A stretch of DNA of 37,660 bases from an uncultured bacterium (GTDB lineage Bacteria > Planctomycetota > Uabimicrobiia > Uabimicrobiales > JABWCH01): the NCBI GenBank assembly GCA_938003875.1, contig CALKWO010000222.1, forward strand, positions 1 through 37,660. The letters run 5' to 3'. The notes under the pieces were generated by a model. That model made no database searches. It was not told the DNA's origin and saw only the letters and a program-made list of their open reading frames with translations. Positions 25,724-33,719 of this stretch are shown piece by piece (positions within the stretch are counted from its first letter, which is position 1; the number at the start of each line of letters is the position of its first letter). The position numbers and the translations under genes are program-made.

Positions 25724-26884
25724 ATGAATGCTTTAACAAAACAACAATTGGTTCAATTGGTACAGGCTGTTTTTCCCAAGTTGGAAAACGACCATGCTCT
25801 TGGTATTCTCGTGGATATCCCACAACAGGCTTCCAAGGATAGTGAGCTTTGGAAAAAGCGACGGGAAATCGCTCTTGATTGGGCAAAGGGACTCAGGGAT
25901 AGCATAAAGGAATTGGGTTTGGAAAGAGTAGAGCTGGTTGGATATTCTGATGTGGGATCTCACGGCGCAGAGCTTCCTCCTAAAGTTTATCTCATGGGAG
26001 ATGTTTTGCCAGAGATTAGTGCTAATTTAGCGAGCCTGGGGAAAGAAATTCTTTTGAAAGATCTATATCCCCAAATACAGATATGGCTGGCACCTACGGA
26101 ATATTCTACGACAGCACCCCTGAAAAACGCTGCATCGAACTATGGATTTAGAGCAGCAACGATGCCTGGGTTCTGTGAAAGCATGATTCCTGCGCTACAG
26201 CTCGACTATACAGAAGTGGGCAGAAGAGTAGATGTACTTACAAGCAAGCTGGATATTGCAAAAGCGGCAAAAGCACTTTTTATCGTAGACGAGAAAAAAA
26301 AGTGTGAAATGTTTTTTGATATACGCTTCAGAAAAGGTCATGCCAGTAGCGGACGCTTTCCCAATCCTGGGGTTGCAGGAAATTTGCCAAGCGGAGAATC
26401 CTATATCGTTCCTTACGAAGGCGAAAGGAAAGATAAAAGCCAGACGCAGGGGACTCTTCCTGTACAATTCGGAAGCGAGATGGTATTTTATAAGATAGAA
26501 GAAAACAAGGTTGTCTCTGTGGATGGAGAAGGTGAAGCTGCCAAAAAAGAAAAAGAACTTGTCTCCAGAGAACCAGCCTATGCCAATATTGCAGAACTGG
26601 GATTTGGAGTACTCAGCGATTTTGGTGTGAAGCCTATTGGCGAAGTCCTGCTGGACGAAAAGCTTGGCTTTCATGTAGCTTTTGGACGCAGCGATCATTT
26701 TGGTGGACAGGTAGGCCCTGCCCAGTTTTCTTCCCCCAGTGCCGTTGTCCATATAGACAGAATCTATATACCCGAAACACAACCCAGGGTGCATCTTAAA
26801 TCTTTGGTTTTCCTATATGAAGATGGGACACAGGAAACCATCCTATCAGAAGGAAAGTATCTTTTGTTTTCCAACCCAACCTAA
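25724..26884 (+). CDS. Aminopeptidase T (M29/NicX)-like metalloenzyme
   Basis: 386 residues; weak GGAA upstream. The C-terminal half has the metal-ligand pattern of thermophilic aminopeptidases T: NLPSGE (E225), NIAELGFG (E291), GFHVAFG (H317) with SDHFGG (H325), and VHID (H343, D345). The N-terminal half is a separate alpha/beta domain. M29 enzymes remove N-terminal residues; the related NicX is an iron(II) ring-cleaving dioxygenase, so hydrolysis is not assured. It is followed after 12 bases by an ATP-grasp ligase, and probably is part of one pathway with it. Confidence 0.75.
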   Translation: MNALTKQQLVQLVQAVFPKLENDHALGILVDIPQQASKDSELWKKRREIALDWAKGLRDSIKELGLERVELVGYSDVGSHGAELPPKVYLMGDVLPEISANLASLGKEILLKDLYPQIQIWLAPTEYSTTAPLKNAASNYGFRAATMPGFCESMIPALQLDYTEVGRRVDVLTSKLDIAKAAKALFIVDEKKKCEMFFDIRFRKGHASSGRFPNPGVAGNLPSGESYIVPYEGERKDKSQTQGTLPVQFGSEMVFYKIEENKVVSVDGEGEAAKKEKELVSREPAYANIAELGFGVLSDFGVKPIGEVLLDEKLGFHVAFGRSDHFGGQVGPAQFSSPSAVVHIDRIYIPETQPRVHLKSLVFLYEDGTQETILSEGKYLLFSNPT

Positions 26885-26896
26885 AGTGAGCAAAAG

Positions 26897-28240
26897 ATGA
26901 GGCTAACATACTATTCCAAGGCAAAATATCTGTGTAAGTATCCACAAAAGACCTATAAAATCATGAAGTCTTTGCAAGAAGGGCTTCATCATGAACAATG
27001 TGTTCTGGATGGGAAAGTTTTGCAGGTTTCTTTGCTCCCTCTTCTACTCCATAGAAAAGAAATCAAAATTTTTCAATATACATCAGAAGTGATTTCCTCT
27101 GTCATAGAGAAAACGCTATCTGCCTTGTCTTCTTCTCCTAGAATAAAAGAATACATCAGCTATGAAAGCATACCACACAACTGGCTGGACATGGCTCATG
27201 GATACAAAAGGCAGGTACCTGTCGCACGTCTGGATGGAATATTCGATGGTAATACCATCAAGTATGTAGAATTTCATACAGATAGCCCTGGTGCTATATC
27301 CTGGAATGACACAATTCGCAAAATCTTTTTGGAGCATCCCTTCTATCGTAGCCTTGCCAGATTTATCAGGCAAGACATAGAGCCTTCTGCTATGGCTCAG
27401 ATGAAACTCGCTATAGACTCGCTCTATAAAGAATTCCCTCATAAGCCTTCGGACAGGCTTAGCGTGGCCTTTGTTGATTATGAAGATTCTGCCTCATCTT
27501 CTGATACTCTGTTGTGTTGTAGCTATTTGGCTAAACATGGTATAGATGCTTTCATGGCTGACCCAAGGCAATTCACCCTGCGCGATGGAACTGCCTTTTG
27601 CAAAGGCAAAAAGGTAGATCTGGTTCGCAGGGTTATGAAAGCCCAGGAATTCCTTAGAGACCAGAGCAAAAATGAAAATTTCATCAAAGGCTATCTGGAT
27701 CATGCCTTTTGCATGATAAACCCTTTCCGCTCTATCTATGGAGGCGAAAAGGCATTATTTGCCCTGATAACCAACCCTGAATTCCATCATCTCTATAGCA
27801 AGGAAGAATGCGAGGTTATCAAAAAACATATTCCGTGGACAAGAATGCTCTCAGAACAGGAAACAACAGGTTTGCAAGGAGAAAAAATCGTTCTGGAGGA
27901 TTTTATCAAAAAGAACAAAGACAGGCTCGTGATGAAAACCACACGGGTTTTTCTAGGGAAGGATGCCTTTCTAGGCATAGAGACAGAAGAAAAAGAATGG
28001 GAAAAAACTTTCCTTTCTCAAAAAGGAAACAAAGATTGGATCGTCCAGGAATACGTTCCAGGAAAGTCCATTCCCATGCCTGCGATTGCAGGGAATAAAG
28101 TAAAAATACAAAAAAAATATTTTACCTTAGGCTCATTCGTTGTCAATGGCAAATTTTGCGGCATCTTAGGACGCTTTGCCGACATACCCCTGGTTCACCT
28201 GAGCAAAGCCAGCGGCTTTCTGCCTATTTTCCGATATTAG
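26897..28240 (+). CDS. Glutathionylspermidine synthase-like ATP-grasp ligase
   Basis: 447 residues. N-terminal region with ARLDGIFDGNTIKYVEFHTDSPGA (binding motif of the family), AFVDYEDSASSSD, KKVDLVRRVMKAQEF, CMINPFRSIYGGEKALFALITNP and IPWTRML, then DRLVMKTTRVFLGKDAFLG (ATP-binding lysine/arginine region), DWIVQEYVPG and VNGKFCGILGRFADIPLVHLSK at the C-terminus. This is the preATP-grasp/ATP-grasp layout of glutathionylspermidine synthase and related uncharacterised peptide-ligase families. It makes a C-N bond between a carboxylate and an amine; substrates unknown. Paired with an M29-like gene upstream. No terminator is obvious downstream. Confidence 0.8.
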   Translation: MRLTYYSKAKYLCKYPQKTYKIMKSLQEGLHHEQCVLDGKVLQVSLLPLLLHRKEIKIFQYTSEVISSVIEKTLSALSSSPRIKEYISYESIPHNWLDMAHGYKRQVPVARLDGIFDGNTIKYVEFHTDSPGAISWNDTIRKIFLEHPFYRSLARFIRQDIEPSAMAQMKLAIDSLYKEFPHKPSDRLSVAFVDYEDSASSSDTLLCCSYLAKHGIDAFMADPRQFTLRDGTAFCKGKKVDLVRRVMKAQEFLRDQSKNENFIKGYLDHAFCMINPFRSIYGGEKALFALITNPEFHHLYSKEECEVIKKHIPWTRMLSEQETTGLQGEKIVLEDFIKKNKDRLVMKTTRVFLGKDAFLGIETEEKEWEKTFLSQKGNKDWIVQEYVPGKSIPMPAIAGNKVKIQKKYFTLGSFVVNGKFCGILGRFADIPLVHLSKASGFLPIFRY

Positions 28241-28307
28241 AGCGACAAAATAAATCTAGCGTATTTCCATTGCAATAATTGGCTGCGATGGTGCAACTCA
28301 CCAGGAA

Positions 28308-28799
28308 TCAGGCAAAACGAGCATCAGCCTTTTTGTCTATTACCTGGCCCTGGTTGTGTTCCAGCCAGCCTATTCTCTCTACCTGCGGATTGTCGAATTT
28401 AGGGACGTAGGGTTTTATGTCGAGCAAAGGGGTTTTGTTCAGTATATCCACGTTTTCAATATGGATAATATTCTGCTGGATTTTTAGTAGCTTGACAACA
28501 GAGAGGCCTATCTTGTTAGGGCGTGATGGGGATCGGGTTGCAAAAATTCCATGAGGCTGCGAATCCAGAAAAGGCGTTACAATAAGGTTGTTTTTGCTGC
28601 ATTGGTGAAAATGATACAATAAAATGATGTGGGAAAATCCATCCAAATCTTTCAATCCTTCCTGAAACTCAGGAAAAATTTCGATACTTCCCTGAATGCC
28701 TGTAGCCCCAGAGGGCTGAATGGGCATTCCTAAAATGTCTTGAAAAGGGCTGTGAATCACTCCAATAGAGTTATAATGAATATCCATGATGATTTCCAT
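28308..28799 (-). CDS. trmO: tRNA m6t6A methyltransferase TrmO (TsaA-like)
   Basis: 163 residues. The motifs are GVIHSPF, LDGFSHIILLYHFH, FATRSPSRPNKIGLSVVKLLKI and LDIKPYVPKFD: the complete TsaA/TrmO fold in its short form. It methylates N6 of t6A at position 37 of tRNA-Thr, using SAM. No clear ribosome binding site; the ATG at 28799 or the one at 28787 may be used. Last gene of the minus-strand anaerobe-type cluster, 21 bases after the MBL gene. In other anaerobes the same genes sit together with NifX proteins. Confidence 0.92.
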   Translation of the reverse strand: MEIIMDIHYNSIGVIHSPFQDILGMPIQPSGATGIQGSIEIFPEFQEGLKDLDGFSHIILLYHFHQCSKNNLIVTPFLDSQPHGIFATRSPSRPNKIGLSVVKLLKIQQNIIHIENVDILNKTPLLDIKPYVPKFDNPQVERIGWLEHNQGQVIDKKADARFA

Positions 28800-28820
28800 A
28801 AGTTAAGTTTATCTGGTTTC

Positions 28821-29666
28821 TTAGAAGCTAAATTTAGTACCTGTTGAGCAGGTTCTGAAGCTGTTGGGAAAATGCTTATGCAAAAAAGATATTGCCATGA
28901 ATCCAGTGCAATGAGCAGGAGCTAATATTGTAAAATTATAACGTGAGAGAGCTTCTGCTGTGGCTTTCAATCTTTCTGGGGATGCGTGAACAAGGTGCAT
29001 TCCCCCTATGAGGGCGTAAAATTTTTGAGTGCAGGCAAGCCTTTCGATATATCGCAATGTATTTATAACGCCAGAATGCGCACATCCCAAAAGAACTACA
29101 ATGCCTTTGCTGGTTTCTAGCCAGATAGATTGGTCATCGGCAATCGGATCAGGATGATTTCCTTGCTCGTCCAGGAAAAAATCGCCTCCTGTGTTTTCGT
29201 ATTCTGTCTCTCTGGGAATGCTGCCTGTTGCATAAATCCCTTGCATTATCTGCTGTGGTTTCTCTGTCCATAAAATTCGATTCTCGATTGCTTTGAGCTT
29301 TTCTCTCGCCTGCTTCGATATGCCAATCTCTCTGGAGGCAGCGTCCTTAGGCTTATGATAGCATATTTTTAAAGCATCAGGATGCAAAAAAATGCGAGCA
29401 TCGGTATTTTTTCCCAGCGTATACAACAAGGCACCTGTATGGTCATAGTGTCCATGGCTCAAAACAATAGCCTGGGCTTTTTCTAAAGGAATATGAAGCT
29501 CTTGGGCATTTGGGGGAAATGCCATGCCCTGTCCTGTATCGAATAGGATTCCCTTTCCCTCTGACTCAATCCAGAAGGAAAGACCATGTTCAGCAAGCAA
29601 GCCACGCTGATACACAGTGTTTTCTACAAGAACGGTAATGCTCAATTCTTTTGAAATAGAAGACAT
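28821..29666 (-). CDS. MBL-fold hydrolase (dihydropterin-RFAP synthase-like)
   Basis: 281 residues; AAGGACAG before the ATG. Metal motifs SHGHYDHTG (H71, H73, D75, H76), GCAHSGVIN, GGMHL and PAHCTG. Length and motif set fit the MJ0301-type 7,8-dihydropterin-6-methyl-4-(beta-D-ribofuranosyl)-aminobenzene-5'-phosphate synthase family, whose bacterial members are common in anaerobes next to NifX, Mrp and TrmO genes. Enzyme activity in bacteria is not settled. Confidence 0.88.
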   Translation of the reverse strand: MSSISKELSITVLVENTVYQRGLLAEHGLSFWIESEGKGILFDTGQGMAFPPNAQELHIPLEKAQAIVLSHGHYDHTGALLYTLGKNTDARIFLHPDALKICYHKPKDAASREIGISKQAREKLKAIENRILWTEKPQQIMQGIYATGSIPRETEYENTGGDFFLDEQGNHPDPIADDQSIWLETSKGIVVLLGCAHSGVINTLRYIERLACTQKFYALIGGMHLVHASPERLKATAEALSRYNFTILAPAHCTGFMAISFLHKHFPNSFRTCSTGTKFSF

Positions 29667-29705
29667 CTGGCTGTCCTTAAATATGGTAGAATTGGGAAAT
29701 GGACA

Positions 29706-30305
29706 TCATCTAGCAATGATTGTGTTCTGCAATTTTGTGTTATATTTTTCTATTTTGAATTTTTTTTCAAGCAAGTAATGTTCTATATCCTGGAAATGAT
29801 TAGAAACGACTTCATGTTTCCTGCCTTCTGAAGCAAGTATATTGTCTATGACAAGAAAACCTTCTTCGCTAAAATCGCTTAAAACTATCTTTCCTGTAAG
29901 GCTTTTGATTCGTATCATTTCCTCTATCATTTGGAAAGGATGGAAAAAATGATGAAAGGCATTGATGCAGAATATAACATCAAAACTTCTATCCTGAAAG
30001 CTTAGAGAATCCCCATTTTGCAGTTGAAATGTCGCAAATCTTTCTAAACCAAAGTATTCGAGATTGAGCCTTGCTATATTTTGTTCCGTTTCTGATATAT
30101 CTGTGCTTGTGAAAGATAGGCCTTGTCTGGCAATCTCCATTGCAAAATATCCTTTTCCCGTGCCTATTTCTAATATTTTACCTTCTACAGGACTGGCTTT
30201 TTCAAGAATAAAATTTCTTTCTTCTGGGATATTGTATCCAAATTTTTTATAAAGGTCGAGTCTTTCTAAATAAATACTATGGTTTTCTAAAACTTCTTTT
30301 CTCAA
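29706..30305 (-). CDS. Class I SAM-dependent methyltransferase
   Basis: 199 residues from a TTG at 30305 with AAAGGAAAA upstream; the next ATG would cut into the SAM-binding motif. Motif I is ILEIGTGKGYFAMEIA, motif II region FTSTDIS, motif IV FDVIFCINAFHHF. The FHPFQMIEEMIRI pattern is common in small-molecule methyltransferases. Target unknown; the setting (NifX, ferritin-like, MBL) suggests an anaerobe metal or cofactor function. Confidence 0.88.
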   Translation of the reverse strand: MRKEVLENHSIYLERLDLYKKFGYNIPEERNFILEKASPVEGKILEIGTGKGYFAMEIARQGLSFTSTDISETEQNIARLNLEYFGLERFATFQLQNGDSLSFQDRSFDVIFCINAFHHFFHPFQMIEEMIRIKSLTGKIVLSDFSEEGFLVIDNILASEGRKHEVVSNHFQDIEHYLLEKKFKIEKYNTKLQNTIIAR

Positions 30306-30354
30306 CTGTTTTCCTTTCTTGATTTCTTTAGTGCTACAGATCGCCTATAAAATA

Positions 30355-30424
30355 ATCCGCAGATTACTCAGATTACGCAGAGAAAAGTTTTGAAAATCTG
30401 TGTAATCTGTGAAATCTGTGGATA
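30355..30424. repeat. Family A palindrome, copy 3
   Basis: Left arm ATCCGCAGATTACTCAGATT pairs with right arm AATCTGTGAAATCTGTGGAT around AAAAGTTTTGAAAA. About 27 bases further, 30451-30481 (TGTATACAACGCAAGGGAGA...) resembles 131-163, which also follows a family A copy. Confidence 0.75.
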
Positions 30425-30503
30425 AATTTTTGGAATCCAATGTTATAGTTTGTATACAACGCAAGGGAGATTCGCTGTAGCAACCCTGTGAGAATACTAT
30501 GTT

Positions 30504-30998
30504 TTAATCACCTACTTTTTCGTTCATGTCGGCTAGAATTGCCTCTAAATCCTCTTCATGTTTTACTTCATCTTTCAAAATTTCGAGAACGATGTGGTAA
30601 GTGATGGGGTCTTTGTCTTTGACAAATTCCAGAAGTTTTTTATAAGTTTCGATTGCGCATTGTTCGCCTTTGATATTTTGTTTCAAAAGCTGCTTCGTTT
30701 TGGGATCAGATGGGACATCATAGCCGCAATTGCTTTCTTTCAAAAGATCTTCTGGTTTCAGCAAAGGGCTTCCTCCCAGAGTGATGATCCTTTCTGTAAG
30801 CATTTCGGCGTGCTTGAGTTCTTCATTTGCATGTTCTTCAAGCTCTGAAGCAACAATGCCTCTCATTCTGCCTACTGCTACTTTAGAACCCACCCAATAT
30901 TGATAGTATGCCAGCCATTCATCTGCGTAAGCCTTTTGTAGTAGTTCAATCAACTTATTTACATCTAATCCAACGATTTCTTTTCCTTTTGTACCCAT
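30504..30998 (-). CDS. Ferritin-like / Dps-like di-iron protein
   Basis: 164 residues; AAGGAG before the ATG. Four-helix bundle with paired E-ExxH sites: E27, E60/H63 and E112, E144/H147 (motifs ADEWLAYYQYW, EELKHAEML, GEQCAIETY, KDEVKHEEDL). Such proteins store iron or destroy peroxide, which suits an anaerobe. It lies 43 bases after a NifX gene, most likely in that sigma-54 operon. Confidence 0.9.
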   Translation of the reverse strand: MGTKGKEIVGLDVNKLIELLQKAYADEWLAYYQYWVGSKVAVGRMRGIVASELEEHANEELKHAEMLTERIITLGGSPLLKPEDLLKESNCGYDVPSDPKTKQLLKQNIKGEQCAIETYKKLLEFVKDKDPITYHIVLEILKDEVKHEEDLEAILADMNEKVGD

Positions 30999-31040
30999 GA
31001 AAAACTCCTTAAAATTTTCTAAAAATAAAATAATCTTTGA

Positions 31041-31424
31041 CTACGAATGGCATTGTCCATCGCCTGCACCATGATGTGCGCATGCTGTCTGAGGCGTGAC
31101 TTCACACAATTTAGAAGACTTGATGGCTTCAATATTTTCAGAAACAGTATCATATTGCGATAGATACACTTTGATATTGGCATTTCTTAGTTTATTGACA
31201 GCTCCCTGTCCGATGCCTCCAACGATCATAGCATCCAGATTTTCTCCCGAAATAGAAGCAAGGGGCTGGCACATTCCATGGGAATGATGAGCATTGAGGT
31301 TTTCTCTTACATGAAAGCTATTATCCTTTGTTTCTACGATCATAAAACAAGGGGATGATCCGAAATGGGCACAGACTAAACTATCTAAACCTTTATTCTC
31401 TTCAATAGGAATGCATATCTTCAC
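31041..31424 (-). CDS. NifX/NifB-family iron-molybdenum cofactor-type protein
   Basis: 127 residues from a GTG at 31424, preceded by AGGAG eight bases away; the longer frame to 31553 reads through the end of the previous gene and has no family similarity. Conserved ICIPIE, AHFGSSPCFMIV, HGMCQPLA, DAMIVGGIGQGAVNKL. The Cys/His-rich end (CAHHGAGDGQCH) is shared by stand-alone members in anaerobes. Family members bind or carry iron-sulfur or Mo-containing precursors. Overlaps the upstream NifX gene by 23 bases. Confidence 0.88.
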   Translation of the reverse strand: MKICIPIEENKGLDSLVCAHFGSSPCFMIVETKDNSFHVRENLNAHHSHGMCQPLASISGENLDAMIVGGIGQGAVNKLRNANIKVYLSQYDTVSENIEAIKSSKLCEVTPQTACAHHGAGDGQCHS

Positions 31425-31830
31425 TGTTATTACTCCTTTTTTTCTTACATTTTGGACAAATACATCTATTTTTTCTTCTAAAACATCTTTGAGGATTACA
31501 ACATCCTGGCATCTGGTATTCTTTCTTCTGCAATGTTCCTGCCATATAGGCACTTAGTATCTCTTCGAGAGTGCCAGCAATAAAAGGGATGATATGAATC
31601 CCCGAAATTTCTATCAGGCAGGCTAAATGTTTCGATATAGCTCCGCATATCAGCGTTTCTATTTGTAATTTTTTTAGATTTTTTATTTTTTCCTGATATG
31701 GTAGATCAGGAAGCATTTCTTCTCTTGATTCATAATTTTTATGAACATCAATATCATAAATGACAATCCTGCGGGCACTATCAAACAGGGGAGAAATTCT
31801 GCCTTCCCAGATGGTAATCGCTACTTTCAT
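31402..31830 (-). CDS. NifX-family protein with Cys-rich zinc-ribbon-like tail
   Basis: 142 residues. Residues 1-100 follow the NifX/NifB-like fold (MKVAITIWEGRISPLFDSA, ETLICGAISKHLACLIEISGIHIIPFIAGTLEEIL). The tail carries CC-x4-C ... C-x-C-x2-C (GCCNPQRCFRRKNRCICPKC), a metal-binding ribbon or cluster site. First gene of the operon behind the -24/-12 promoter at 31872-31886. Confidence 0.85.
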   Translation of the reverse strand: MKVAITIWEGRISPLFDSARRIVIYDIDVHKNYESREEMLPDLPYQEKIKNLKKLQIETLICGAISKHLACLIEISGIHIIPFIAGTLEEILSAYMAGTLQKKEYQMPGCCNPQRCFRRKNRCICPKCKKKRSNNSEDMHSY

Positions 31831-31871
31831 GGCTGGCTCTCCTTAATTTGGCTGCTTTGATCTTTATAAAA

Positions 31872-31886
31872 GCAAAAACAATGCCC
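31872..31886 (-). promoter_or_regulatory. Sigma-54 (-24/-12) promoter of the NifX operon
   Basis: On the minus strand GGGCAT, five bases, TTGC: the invariant GG and GC are 12 apart (31872-31873 for GC). It matches the TGGCAC-N5-TTGC consensus at GG, CA and TTGC. The start codon at 31830 is ~42 bases downstream of the GC. The adjacent divergent-free gene for a sigma-54 activator (32035-33393) makes this convincing. A palindrome TTATTTTAAAATAA at 31920-31933 is a weak candidate activator site. Confidence 0.7.
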
Positions 31887-32034
31887 ATTCTTATTGGAAA
31901 AAGAAAATTTCGATATAACTTATTTTAAAATAATAGATTATGAGATTAGAATGTAAATATCAAGATAGGGAATACAGGAGAGATAATCGCATAGATGCAA
32001 CGGTATAGAAAAGCAGAGTAGCGTTTATGCTACT

Positions 32035-33393
32035 CTATTCGTTCTTGCTGCTTCGCCCGTCTTTTTTGGGTAGAGCCAGTCCTAGGGTTTTGATCTTTCT
32101 GAAAAGTGTACTTTTATGGATGCCTAGCTCCTTAGCTGCCTGGAGACGATTGTAGTGATTGCTCTCTAAGGCATCGAGAATCGTGTTTACTTTTGCAGAT
32201 TTCATACGAGCATCCATGCTGGAACCCTGAAAAATGCTTTTTTCTTGCCTTGCCAATTCTTCTGGTAAATGCTTTACTTCGATATTGCCTTCCTGGCAGA
32301 GGATAAAGGCATACTCTATGATGTTTTTTAGTTCTCGAATATTTCCTGGATAGTCATGAAACATCAGAAGTGCCAGTGCGCTACTGGCAATCCCTGCAAT
32401 CTTTTTGTCTTTGAGTTTATTAAAATGGGCGATGAAGCTTTCTACAAGTAAAGGAATATCGGCTTTCCGCTCTCTCAAAGGGGGCAAATCCAGCCTTACG
32501 ACATTGATTCTATAGAACAGATCCTGTCGGAAAGCTCCTGTTTTTACCAGGGATGGGATATCTTTGTTTGTGGCAGCTAGAATCCTCACATCGGCGTTCA
32601 CTGGTGCAGTGCAGCCCAATGGTTCGAAAGTTTTTTCCTGAAGCACCCTAAGCAGCCTGATTTGCAAAGAAACACTGATGTCGCCTATTTCATCCAAAAA
32701 TATCGTTCCCCCTTGAGCCAATGCAAAACGGCCTGGCTTGTCTTTTTGCGCACCTGTAAACGCTCCAGCCTTATAACCAAACATCTCGGATTCTAACAGA
32801 GTATCAGGCAGAGCAGCACAATTCACCGCTACAAAAGGTTTTTTTCTTCGTTCGCTCATACTATGAATGGCCTTTGCCAGAAGCTCTTTGCCTGTACCCG
32901 TTTCTCCCTGAATGAGAACTATGCTGTCGCTCATAGCAACTTGCGGCAGTATTTCTAATATCTTTCTCATAGACGAACTGAGGCTGACGATGTCTCCGAT
33001 ATGGAATCTTCCCTCTAGCTCCTTACGCAATTCTTCTACAAGGCTTAAATCACGAAAGGTTTCCACGCCGCCGATGATGCTTCCGTCTATATCCTTCAAG
33101 AGAGCAGTAGAAACGCTAATAGGTATTCTCTGCCCCTGGCTATTCACAATGAAAGTCTTCCTGTTGATGACTGGTTTTCCTGATTCCATGGTATGACGTA
33201 AGGCACAATCCACTTCGCACATGCTGGATCGGAAGACCTCACAGCATTTTTTCCCAATGGCCTCTTCTCTCAACACACCCGTAATTTCTTCGGCTGCACG
33301 GTTGAACGATGTTATCTTCCAGTCATAGCCTACCGTAAAAACGCCATCTGATATACTTTCCAGAATAATCTCCGTTGTTTTGTTGTTGAGCAT
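32035..33393 (-). CDS. Sigma-54-dependent activator, PAS-AAA+-Fis
   Basis: 452 residues from the ATG at 33393, which has GAGGTGA eight bases upstream (a GTG at 33405 would put that site within the coding sequence). No receiver domain. The PAS domain (about 1-120) contains a Cys group, CCEVF...CEVDCAL (C50, C51, C59, C63), that could hold a redox-sensitive or iron-sulfur sensor. The AAA+ domain has Walker A GETGTGKE (163-170), GAFTGA (210-215) for sigma-54 contact, and Walker B. C-terminal Fis-type HTH (RLQAAKELGIHKSTLFRKI). It probably activates the NifX promoter at 31872-31886. Confidence 0.93.
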   Translation of the reverse strand: MLNNKTTEIILESISDGVFTVGYDWKITSFNRAAEEITGVLREEAIGKKCCEVFRSSMCEVDCALRHTMESGKPVINRKTFIVNSQGQRIPISVSTALLKDIDGSIIGGVETFRDLSLVEELRKELEGRFHIGDIVSLSSSMRKILEILPQVAMSDSIVLIQGETGTGKELLAKAIHSMSERRKKPFVAVNCAALPDTLLESEMFGYKAGAFTGAQKDKPGRFALAQGGTIFLDEIGDISVSLQIRLLRVLQEKTFEPLGCTAPVNADVRILAATNKDIPSLVKTGAFRQDLFYRINVVRLDLPPLRERKADIPLLVESFIAHFNKLKDKKIAGIASSALALLMFHDYPGNIRELKNIIEYAFILCQEGNIEVKHLPEELARQEKSIFQGSSMDARMKSAKVNTILDALESNHYNRLQAAKELGIHKSTLFRKIKTLGLALPKKDGRSSKNE

Positions 33394-33553
33394 AGTATTG
33401 TTCACCTCTTTGGCTCACAGACAGGAATAGAAATTTTTGCTGTAATTTTAGAAATTCACTTTTAAATTAGCGAACGGCAATGATTTTAGTAGGCTAAAAT
33501 TTCAGTGTTCTACTATGAACCATAGAAAAAAAAAAGAAAAAAAAATTTTTTTC

Positions 33554-33581
33554 TTGAAATTATCAAAAGAAATGCTATAAT
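33554..33581 (+). promoter_or_regulatory. Sigma-70 promoter of tRNA-Leu
   Basis: TTGAAA (33554-33559), 16 bases, TATAAT (33576-33581) with TGC directly upstream (extended -10). The mature tRNA starts 13 bases after the -10. Confidence 0.85.
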
Positions 33582-33593
33582 ACAATTCGATTT

Positions 33594-33684
33594 GCCGGAA
33601 TGGTGGAATTGGCAGACACGCAGGATTGAGGGTCTTGTGGCTACAATAACGGCTGTGTGGGTTCAAATCCCACTTCCGGCACCA
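33594..33684 (+). tRNA. tRNA-Leu (anticodon GAG), CCA encoded
   Basis: Acceptor stem GCCGGAA/TTCCGGC. D arm GTGGAATTGGCAGACAC. Anticodon stem CAGGA/TCTTG with loop TTGAGGG, hence anticodon GAG. A long variable arm (class II) around TGGCT...GGCTG with wobble pairs. T arm GTGGG-TTCAAAT-CCCAC. CCA at 33682-33684. Reads CUC (and CUU by wobble). Confidence 0.97.
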
Positions 33685-33719
33685 AAAAAAAGCACCTGAA
33701 AAGATCGGGTGCTTTTTTT
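33685..33719. terminator. Bidirectional terminator between tRNA-Leu and the secretin-like operon
   Basis: AGCACC (33691-33696) pairs with GGTGCT (33708-33713), flanked by an A-run before and a T-run after, so it works for the tRNA on the plus strand. The A-run before the stem becomes a T-run on the minus strand and terminates the operon at 33718-36671. Confidence 0.88.

Noticed and set aside
31425..31553. N-terminal extension of the second NifX protein
   Set aside because: Translates the end of the preceding gene in another frame; AGGAG and GTG at 31424 give the normal family start.
31920..31933. TTATTTTAAAATAA palindrome as activator binding site
   Set aside because: Pure A/T palindromes arise often in this AT-rich sequence and the distance to the promoter is short; kept only as a weak remark.
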